Assembly (NCBI GenBank): GCA_034620365.1
Contig: JAQGEQ010000299.1
Location: 806,001 to 870,000 of the forward strand
DNA length: 64,000 nucleotides
Reading direction: 5' to 3'
Origin: Pegea sp. RAD2-039
Lineage: Eukaryota > Chordata > Thaliacea > Salpida > Salpidae
A program made the translations under genes and the position numbers. Of this stretch, positions 26,437 to 37,200 are shown one piece after another (positions within the stretch are counted from its first letter, which is position 1; every line of letters begins with the position of its first letter). The notes beneath the pieces were generated by a model, which was not told where the DNA came from, did no database searches, and was given only the letters and a program-made list of their open reading frames with translations.

Positions 26437-29400
26437 TTCACCTAAAAAACATTTCTAAGAAGTACTAAACTTATAGAATTCAGCTCTAATTATCTGGATC
26501 ATCAAAAACTTATTAAAAAGTGAAGCTGCTGAAAACTATGAATCAAACATGATTATAAAAGTTAAAAAATCATATAAACTTGTTCAGAAAAAATATTGAT
26601 TATCAACAAAAACTTTATTGCTGATTGAGTCAATGACCCAAGTTCAGTTAAAGTCTTATCACTCTCATTCTAAATAATTTTTTATGTGTAACAGTAAAAT
26701 TAGACTTAATAAAACATCAAATGATATATAATTTACGTAGTTGACTTTTGCTGGCCCAAATGGTAGTAATCTTAAAATGCTTTTTCTTAAAATTTGTTCA
26801 ATTTAAACAGCAATTATTGCTTTGAAAAAAATGTTCTAAGATTGATTAATTATGACATAATAGTCCAAATTATAAAAATAGTAAACATTTTAATTATCGC
26901 ATTGATAATTAAAGCTGGTAAAGAAATCACTTTAGATAGATAAGTACAGTTAACGGAAACTAATGTCAACAAAAACAAAGTTTCAAAGTTATTATCAAAA
27001 TACTTTGAGGTAAACACTTTTTAAAGTTTATATTACCCTTTATTATATATACGTTTTGTAGTTTATACTGTGACCAACATTCACTTTGGAACTAGTAAAC
27101 CAAAATTGATTCATATTATGAATTTATTTTGAAGCTATCAAGATTTTGATCTAAAAACTTTAACGCATTATCTTTTAATAAAACGGCAAACAATTACACT
27201 TTCTTTATAGACTTTTTAGATTTGAAAAATTACAAAAAATAGGGACCAATAATGAAATCTTTGAAAAATGAATTTGTGTACGGTATTAGATACTTTTATA
27301 TCGAAGCCTATTAGCCAGTTGATACAAGAGAGGTCAACATTTGGGTGAACAGTAAGACTGATGTCAAAAAAAGCCGAGAACAAAATGATATCATGCGGAA
27401 AACGAAATAAGACTAAACAGTGACTGCTCAAAAAATGTGTGTCAATACAGGATCAAGCATCAAAAAGCTTGAGAAGTTGACAAACAAGATGTCAAGGTCT
27501 ACAAACTTAGATGAAAAGCTGTTTCTATAATACTTACATAATTTAACCTACAGTCAGAAAATATTTATCGTTCTTACAGTATCTTAGGTAACTTTATTGA
27601 AGTTATACTATTACAAGATGAGATAAAATCTTATGTAATCTTATGATTATTTTGTTTTAATCCTTGTAACATGAACTTAAAAAATTGTATCTTAGTTTTA
27701 TAATCATGGAAAACGTAAAGTTAGAATTCAAAAGCTAACACTACACTGACATGAAGATATGCTGTATCACAGTATAAAAAGAAATAAATACATTAGTTGT
27801 GGCTAGCTCCTATCTAAAAGCTGGTAGTTTTGCACAAAGTATATTTTCATCACTTAGAGGCTTACAAGATATTGAATCGATTGAACTAATTTTCCTGAAC
27901 TTTGAATAACTTTAAGAAAATATTAGACCAGAGTATCTGAATACAGAAGCTCATGCAAAGTTGAATTATATTATCATCAAGTAAAAGTTAATAAAAAGGA
28001 CGGCTATATAAAGATCTAAAATTACTCCAGAAAAAGGATTTTAAAAGTGAAGAGAAAAATTAAAACCATTGCTAAAAAGTTGAGAGGTTAAGTTTTTGCC
28101 TGAAAAACAGGAAGTCTATAATAATTAATGTTAAAAATTTGAATGATTTAGCTACTTAATAAGTAACATATACTAACTTTTAAAATTAGCATATCGATCT
28201 AGGTAGCAGGTCATTCAATTTTTAAAAGATTAATTTTTTTAATTCTACTGTGTAAGTTGTGTTCATCTGTTTATACTTTATATACTTATTCTCCAAATAT
28301 TATATTATTGAAAAGTTTTCGTTTAACAACAGTTTAACAACAGTTTAATAATAATAAAAATATATAAAATAATTTTGGTACTGTAAGCTTTTAGATTACT
28401 TATTTGATTTAGAAGTCTTCTGCTCGTTTATCAAGTTTAAGATAAATGTAAACATTGATTTTATAAGACCTTTTTCAAAATATGTAAGCAAATGGTAATG
28501 GCATGTTCTGTTATCAGCTATAAAAAGTCTTGATAAGAAAGTAGACAAAATATTAGTAATAATAAACAGGCTTTTAGTTGACCCCAGAAAAAAAGATTTG
28601 AGCAACTAACAGTTCAAAAGCGAGATAAGAGCTTGCCCATTGCAGACAGAGCTTGTTGTTGACCACAGTTCTACCCTGGCCCAAGTCTTTGGTTTCATTC
28701 AGTCTTCAGTTGCAACTTCTTGACTGTTTCTATCAACATCACCTTAAAACATCTTTCGAATGATGGGATCTCATCCCTAATATCACTATACTTGATAGAG
28801 CTAAGTTACCCAACATCAAAACTACGTAGACTTTGTTGAGTCGGCCACGCTTCAGAATAGATTAGAGCCGTTTAACCAAAACTTTATTGTATATCAAGCT
28901 CTCACCTGGCTGCTAAAACAGAGGTGCTTCAAAAAAGAGTTGCAGATCAAGTAAAATGCTCGTTAAAACAGCTGGGTATAAGACACACTCAGCTGTTTCA
29001 AATTGCAGCAGATTGAGCATCATCTAGAAAAACCATCAACAGTGCGTTAAAACCTTTCGTGACCCAAACCAACTCTGATGAGCAAATAAAAGAAGAAAGT
29101 GCAAAGATAAAAGCTTCACGGTCAATTTGTGATATCATTTATCACGCCTCTTTAAAATATGCGACTGGGCGTACCTCTCGCACATTTAGTCACAAACGTT
29201 CCCAAAGAACAACAAATTGTGGTTTCATTCTTACACTTCTGTTTGTGACTTTTTCTCCATTAACCCTTCATACATATTTCCTTTGATTGTTTTTTTCTTT
29301 TTTGTATCCTCGAAACTCAAATGCTGCTAATATAAACAATATAAATTTATCATATACTATTTAACTTTTAGTTTTTGTTGTTAAAATACTGATCGTTATA

Positions 29401-31289
29401 TTATGATTATAAGATCAGTTTATTATAACTACTATAATAAGCAAAACATAAGATCTATATATAAGCAAGTATATAAGCATATATGAGCAAATTGGTACTT
29501 CGGGCAAATCGAATAAAAAAAAAGTTTAGAAAAAATAAACAAAATCTACTATTAAAAACTCAACTTTTATAATTTTCTCCTATACAAAGCCATTTTCTCC
29601 ACAAAATTATTATTACCTTCAATATAAAAACCCACGCTAGAAAGTGCTCTTGTACAAATGACATTGTAATGTTATTTTATCATTTTATTTGCTTACTATC
29701 TTCTTGTAGCTTGTTAAGTTAGTAGTTATTTATGTTGCTTAATAATTATTCCCATTTTTATTTGAAATAATTTATTATTTTGAACTGTGTACAATAAAAA
29801 TTGAATTAAAAGTTTTATTTATTTTTTAGATTTTATTTACTAAGTTATGGAGCTTAACAAAATGTCTTTTTTTCAGTCTATGTTAAATCGATGAACTTTT
29901 TTGATAAATTTTTATAATTTACAAAAGTAAAAACAAAATGTATCAATAAAGTTGTAACTATTGCCAAAAAATTGATTGCTTTCATCTTTATAAATACTGT
30001 TTCAGTTTTCATATTTAAAGCATTTCTACTAATAATTCTGATATTGTGAGCTTCTATTATTTTGCATTTACTTCAAGTTTACTATTCAGTTTCATTATTT
30101 TATCATTTTTTTGTCAAACTTGAAGTCACTAAAATTAAGTTTTACTTTTTTTAGAAATAATTGCACTATGATTAATCTTGTTTCAAATTTAACAAATTCT
30201 TATGACTTTAGTTTTAAAGATGTTTCGAATGATTTGTCTTATTTTAATTGTAAACTATCATGAAAATATTCAACAAGTATCAAAAATTATTTAAGCAATA
30301 GAATACTTTTTAGCTGTTTATAAATTTCTTATAGAAATCAACTGCTTTAATCAACATTTCTGATAATCTATAAAGATGTATTGTTTTTATAAATGTTATA
30401 ATTTGAATTTGAAATTAAATTATATATATTATATATAAATTAACCAAAGTTTGGGTTTTTAGTTTTTTTAATTGTTTGAGATGAGCTTTTTAGTTTTTAT
30501 TAAAAGTGAATATAGAATAATGATATATTATAATAAATATTATTTTATTTATAATAAAACTTTAAAACTAGTTTTTCATTGTTGTAAGATTTGAAAAAAT
30601 TTGTTAAAGTTATTCTAATAGCTTAAAATTATTATACTTTGTTAATTCAAACTAAATCAAGATCTTAGATATGAAAGATTGTTTCATGATTACTTTTAAA
30701 TATAAAAATATCATTTAAACTTTATAATATCCTTTTATATAACAATAGCTGTAAAGTTTGTTGATTTTTCTAAATTCATTATTCGCTAAATAAATTGTTT
30801 TTTAAACAAAGATGTTTATTTTAAGTTTCTATTATCAGTAGTTGTCAAATAGACTTGTCTAACCTTAAAACTGATTGAATTTTCAAGGGCACCTTAATCT
30901 GCTTGATGGGGCTTTAATTATGGTTTTATTTATTTTGTACTTTAATTTTTAAGATTACATTTAGTATCATAAAAGATTTTTATAGAATGTAAATTTTTCT
31001 TTTATTAGAAATTTCAAGTAGCATTTTTATAGTTTTGATTTTAATACTGAAATTTTATTAGTGTTTTTTTAATATATAGCTAACAAAGAATTGTTAAAAT
31101 GATTAAATTATTAGGAGTATAGGCTTTTATTTTTTGATGAGTTTTTTTCTATTTTTATTAACTTAATAACTTAGTGGTTTCATAATTTTTTATAAAGTTT
31201 CAGTACAAGTTAACAATTAAATAGAAAACTTTTCGTGTTTGTTTTGTATTTGTTTGTTTTAAAAGTTTTGAAGTGTCAAAAGTTTCGAA
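26437..31289. other. Gene-poor region between H2B variant and FIP200
   Basis: No intact gene. A stretch near 27260-27530 and another at 28420-29290 look like broken old coding sequence (better base balance, short coding-like frames interrupted by stops). An AT microsatellite lies near 30416-30441. The right end is the 5' flank of FIP200, with a long T-rich tract ending in AG at 31264-31265, 24 bases before the ATG. Confidence 0.5.
28420..29290 (+). pseudogene. Decayed coding-like sequence of unknown origin
   Basis: Base composition is clearly less AT-rich than the flanks. On the + strand coding-like segments shift frame and carry stops, for example SAIKSLDKKVDKILVIINR, then TELVVDHSSTLAQVFGFIQS, QNRLEPFNQNFIVYQALTW, and finally an open run from 29059 to 29286 with SDEQIKEESAKIKASRS. 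I cannot name the parent. A dead transposable element is the simplest explanation; a decayed host gene is possible. Confidence 0.35.
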
Positions 31290-34200
31290 ATGTTCTTTAT
31301 CTTTAGTATGGATTATGGACAATCCATTCAATGTGAAATTGGGGTTAGAATGGAAAAGTATGTCTCTTTTGATCAATTTACTTTTATCAAATTTGAATTA
31401 GGAATAGTATTTATTTAAATTTTTTTATTTGTGTCACTTAAATTATGTTGATGAATAGCATTCATAGATTCTTAGAATTTTTATTTTGATATTACTCTAA
31501 TTAATATTTGATATAAAATTTCTTTTACTTTTATGTTTCTTTATAAAATTTTACTAATTTACATTTGAATTCTTGAAATCAAATATTATTTAATTTTTTG
31601 CTCTTTTCAGAGTCATTGATTTTAAAAGACTTATTCAAGAAAGATGGAAATTTAATGTTGAAGATCTAGTAAATCACCCAAGAAATTTTTCTAATAGATA
31701 TTTAAATTATGCTTTTATTAAGGTTTTATTAACATATACTGGAGAGGTTCTAAAAGATGAAAGAACTGTTTGCTCATATTCAGTTGGAACAGAGCAGAAC
31801 CCTATTTTCTTCTTCTGTTTAAAGAAAATAGATGACTTACATGTGGACAGTACTTCCATAAGATTTGAACCGACAAGTAATTTATTTTTAATTCTGTTTA
31901 TTTGTTGACAAATGAAATGATAATTGATAAATCTATTTATGAGTTTTTATGTTTCTAATTTTATACAGCTTAAACATTAAATGACAAAATAAATAATTTA
32001 AATCTTTCATATTTACAAATAGCTTTATTTAAACTCTTAAATGAAATTAAAAAAATCATTTTTTGTTAGCAAATAAACAAATTATATCAAAATATCATCT
32101 TCAATTTTAATCATAAAACTGCTACTTCTTTTTCCATTTGCAATTTTTTAAATTAAATTTCATCAGCTCTTTAGTCATATATAAAAAGATAATTTGCAAA
32201 ACTTTTTCACTATCATGTTGTCCATCTGAAAGTAGTTTTTCTTCAATATGGAAAGAAATTGTTTTGTAGCTTAAATGTTTGTGGTCAAATTAATTTATGA
32301 AAAATTTTTCTCAGTAACATATTTCTTACTTTTTTAATACCATAAAAGGTATTTTGTTATAGCCATATTACAAGTAGAAGTTCTGAAACACATTTTAAAC
32401 GAATTTTTGGAAAATTGTCCACTATACATTGATACTTAAATATTATTTATGATAAAAGCTGTTTTAGTTGGTTGGAAAGATTTTAATATAAGCTTTGTAA
32501 CGCATCAGTTCATATAACCCTTTGTATCAAAACTAATTTCTTTGTTGATTTTACATAATTTTCCTTAAATATTTTTGTGGTAAAGGTCTTGAAGTGGTTG
32601 TAAATGAAGAATTGTTCAAATTGCTGGTACCAACTATCTTCTTTTTATCTATAGACTACAATCCAGCAATTCAAAGTTTTAAGAATGAGAAAGCAAGCAA
32701 GGAGCTTTTAACTAATATGTGCAAATTAGGTTTGAAGATTTTACACGATACAGAAAAGGAGGCGAATACGGTCGAAACATTTTCAAGATCTATTCAATTA
32801 CTAACTGTAGTAAGTTTCTTTCAATATTCGTCACATTTCATAAATGTTACTTCATCTTTGTTTGATTTCATCTATCCATTTATTTCAATACAAATTTATG
32901 ACGTTTAACTTCCTTAGTGGTTGAGACATAAAACCTTCGAAAGTAACCTGTAACCGCCCCACACTCCTTTCATCAACTGGTCTGTGACACAAAATGAAAT
33001 TTTATTTGCAAATTCTTTCAGGGCTGGACCGGAACTCTTCGTAACCTCTACTCCACCGCCAAAGATTTGGAAAGTGCAAGTAATAAAGCGTTTGTAACTT
33101 ATCGAAAGTGTTTAGTTAACAAAGAATGTTTCCACAGCACAATAGTTGGGTAAGTTAATTAGTTCTAATTACTAACTGATCACGTGAAATTACCAAATTC
33201 TTACAGGATACAAAAAGCTCTAAATTTTATGGAAAGAACTCCTTTTCTAGTTCAAACTAAAGAAGATTTCTCCAAAAAGTCCTTCTTCGACTGGATTCAA
33301 GAAAATTACAAATCAAATACGATTGGAGAGTTGATCCGAGCCTTTAGACTTGCTTTGCAGCTGGTCGACGAAGGTAATTGACTCGTCATTTCATATCACG
33401 TGACTCACAACAGACTTCTCGATGTCACGTGATTCACAACAGACTTCTCGATGTCACGTGACTCACAACAGACTTCTCGATGTCACGTGATTCACAACAG
33501 ACTTCTCGATGTCACGTGACTCACAACAGACTTCTCGATGTCACGTGATTCACAACAGACTTCTCGATGTCACGTGACTCACAACAGACTTCTCGATGTC
33601 ACGTGACTTGTTATTTTATGTTAATTTGAGGTTTTTAGACAAACTTTCAAACACAAGCTTCTTTCAAATTGTTACAACGGATGTGACGTTATCACTGGAT
33701 TACGCATTTTCTCGATGACGTCACGCTTTGTTATTATTATATTTTGTTGTTGTTTACATGTTGACGTTGTTGTCGTCATCATGACTCAGACTTCAGCTTC
33801 GATTCCTTCAAAATATTTTTACCGCCGACTACTTCCGCCGACTTCCAAACTTTGAGATTAAATAAATTTTTTTGTAAAAACAGAAAAACTGAAGAACTAT
33901 GAGATCAGTCGGAACAAAATAATCCAGGACTCTAAGGATGAATACGGATTGATCTTACAACAGGATGATATGTTGTACAACATCCAGAAGATTTGCAAAC
34001 ACAGCAGGCTGGCGACAAAAGATCAAATCTCAATGAATAAAGTTAGTTGGATACCTCCACTTTATAAAGTATCTTCAAATCCGACTTCTTCTAGTTTGTT
34101 AATTTATTTCAAAACATTTTATAAAAAAGCCAATTTTGACTACAAGTGAAACTCAGGCACTTGTAAAGAGTCGAGACAAGATTTACAATCTCTGTTTTGA

Positions 34201-37200
34201 TCATGATTCAACTATTATCGAGACTCTATGCGAGAGCGGGATCGCTCAGTTGATGAAGATGCAAGAACAAGAAATCACTGTTCAGGAAGGAATGAAATCT
34301 TTAAAAAGCGAGAAGTTGCGAATTCTGAACTTGCTACAACAAAAGAAAAGGTTGGTTCTTCTTCATCTCTTCTTCCTTCGCATCTTCGAATCTTTTTATC
34401 TACAAAATGTGAGTCCTCAAGCACCAAGCACACTTTTTGATTTGCCCTGAGTGCTTACAGCTCACATTTGCCCCCAAATAGTTTCCGTGAGATTAGAGAA
34501 TTCGAAAAGATCTTTCAATCTTTCTCACTAACAAATCTTCATCGAGAAGTATGCAAATGACTCTCATTATGTCCTCAATTTGAAAGAACAAATTAAATAA
34601 GTTTGATGAACGATGTGACCAATTCAGTTTTCAAATCACTGATCAGCTCGCAGAGTTTCCAATCCGAAATCCGAAAGTTGATCTGATCTAAATGACTCTT
34701 TTACTTGTAGTTGGTTGAGTAAGATCCAAACTTCGATGGTGAACTTGAATAGCAAACTGAATTTTGATGTCGAATTCATTCATTGGATTGAAGTTCACAA
34801 TTCATTTCTAAAACAATTGAAAGTTGCTTCTCAGTATTACATCGGGTTCTTGATGGAAGTATTGAGACGCCAGACGTTTTCCTCTTTCTATTTTCAGGTC
34901 ATTTTTCAAAATATTTTCAACTGAATCGAAATTTTCAAAGATTTGCTTTTAACAGTTGGGAAAAACGGCTAAAAATTTGTTTGAAAATATTCGTGAGCAA
35001 GAAATTAATCAGAGGGAATCATTTTCTCAGAAATTTTCTTCTCATTTCGTAGAAGTAAGTAGAAAATTGTCACTTCGAATTTCACTTTATTCATCTTCCA
35101 AGAATTTGTTTTTGGACCTTGATGATTTTGTTCCTTGTTTTGTTTCTGAATCTTTCAACAAAACTGATCATTCTGTGTCCCCGAAGATTAATGAAGAAGG
35201 TCTGAGATCATTTTTAAAGAAACAAAGCAAGTTCTTTCCATCTCATCTATTAGATCAGGTATTTGATGGAAATTTTCAACTTTTGAGCCGAATTTCGTCC
35301 AAAACTTCGTTTCGAATCTTTATTTAAATTAAGTTTTTGTTTCCAGATCAAAGATAGTGAAGCAAGACACAAAATCACAGAAGATCTTTTAAAAAGAGTC
35401 TTTGAAGAGTTTAATGAAAAAAGTCTTGCTGTAACTGAAGATAAATTGAGCTCAGCAGGAGCTGATGATGCAGAGAATTTCCAATTACTCGGATCTGTAG
35501 AAGAAGAGAAGATCAACAAAGAAGGTCTTAAAGAGTGTAGATCACGTGATCACTTCTTCATCAAGTCTTCTTTTCACAGATCTTCCAAGTGATAGTGACG
35601 ACTCTTTTCATTCACTCGGAGGATCTAACAGATCCAAGGTAACTTCAAAAGATTTTCATCAAAGATTTGTCACTTTTCAAACTTTTTCTACTTTTGAAGG
35701 AGAAGGTTTCGATGACAGAGGATTCGCCTCAATCAAGTATCCTGTAAGAACAAAAAAGATTTCAGTTTTTTATCTGTTATCAAAACAAGTAGTTCGGCGA
35801 CAGTTACTTGTTTAATTATTCATTAGTTTGAGCCTCCAATATTTTTTCAATTATTTTATTTAAAAACAACAAGCTGAGTGTTTAATTGTATCAAACTTTC
35901 TACTTCTAAATTAATTGGAATCCCAAAATTCCCATCTTGATAAATGATTATCCAAACAAATCCCTTCTTTCATCTTCCTCTGATTAAGAAGATTTGTCGA
36001 AACTCAATCGATTCATTTTTTTAGAAAGCTTCAAACTGAAAATAAACTTCTTGTTGAAAAGCAAAAAAAATATTTGGCGGAAAAAGAAGATTTAGAAGAG
36101 ACTTTGAAATATGTAGAAGATCTGAACAAAGTTTGTTCAAGAGCAACTTCTGTCCACTTGTTTTTAATTTGTTGTTATTTTCAGAAACTGTCGGAACAAG
36201 TTGAAAAATTAGAAGCTGAAAATGAAACAGTGATCTTTCGTTCTAATCGTGTGGTGATCAAATATCAGGATGTGCAGTATGATCTTCAGCAACTCCGTAC
36301 ATCTTCAGAACTTGAATTGAACAAATCCTTACAAGATTACTCGATTAAAGTTGAACAGATTCGCAAGGAATATTCGGATAAAATAAAAAAGCTGAAAAAG
36401 TCGGTTGATACATCTGAGAAGGAGAAGAAGATCAGTTTGGAGCAGTTAGAGTCCTCAGAGTCTCACATTCAGAAACTAGAGAGACAATTAACTGATCGTG
36501 AAAATGAAGTGATCGTTATGAAGTCGGATGTGATAAAGTTGAATAAATCGGTTAGTGAGTACCAGAAGATGATGCAGGACTTGAAATTAGAGGAAGAAGT
36601 CTTCTTACAAAAGCAACAATCAGATGAAAAAGAAAAAGAAGATCTGAAGAAGAAGATAGAGACTCTTGAAAGTAAGAACTCGCGATTGCAAACTGATCTT
36701 GGAATATTTGAAAAACAATTTGAAGTGAACGAGACCAAATTCAAACTGGTTTCTGAGCTGCAAAAGACTTGTGATGACTTGAGGCAAAGTCTTAAAGATT
36801 CAGAAATACAAAGATCTAAAGTGGAGGAGCAGTTAGAAGAGGTCTTTACACAAATTAAAATCCAGAAAGAAGATCATGAGCAGGAACTAAATAGTTTTGA
36901 CGAAAAGCGAAAATGCTTTGAAAAAGAAAATCAAGATGAGTATGGTAAGTATGAGAAGAAGTTGAAAGAATTAGAAGAAGAAAAAAAGAAGATGAAAGAA
37001 GATTTGATTTCCGATCACAATAAGGCCATCGAGGATTTAAAAAATCTCCATTTGATCGATAAGAATCGTCTTGAAAAGGATTTAGATGATGAAAGAACAG
37101 CTCGAAGTTCAGATTATAAGTATACATGATTACATGATTGTTAATCTGAATATTTCTAATAATTTCATGTTGCCAAACTACAAATTTATAATTAACAAGT

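Noticed and set aside
33396..33608. CRISPR-like repeat array
   Set aside because: Units are directly contiguous with no variable spacers, and it lies in an intron of an animal gene; it is a minisatellite.
35055..35102. FIP200 segment SRKLSLRISLYSSSK as coding
   Set aside because: It lies between a GTAAGT donor and a good acceptor in phase 0, and removing it aligns with the family; it is a 48-base intron.
36469..36744. Reverse-strand reading frame in FIP200
   Set aside because: It mirrors the conserved coiled-coil exon on the + strand and has no independent support.
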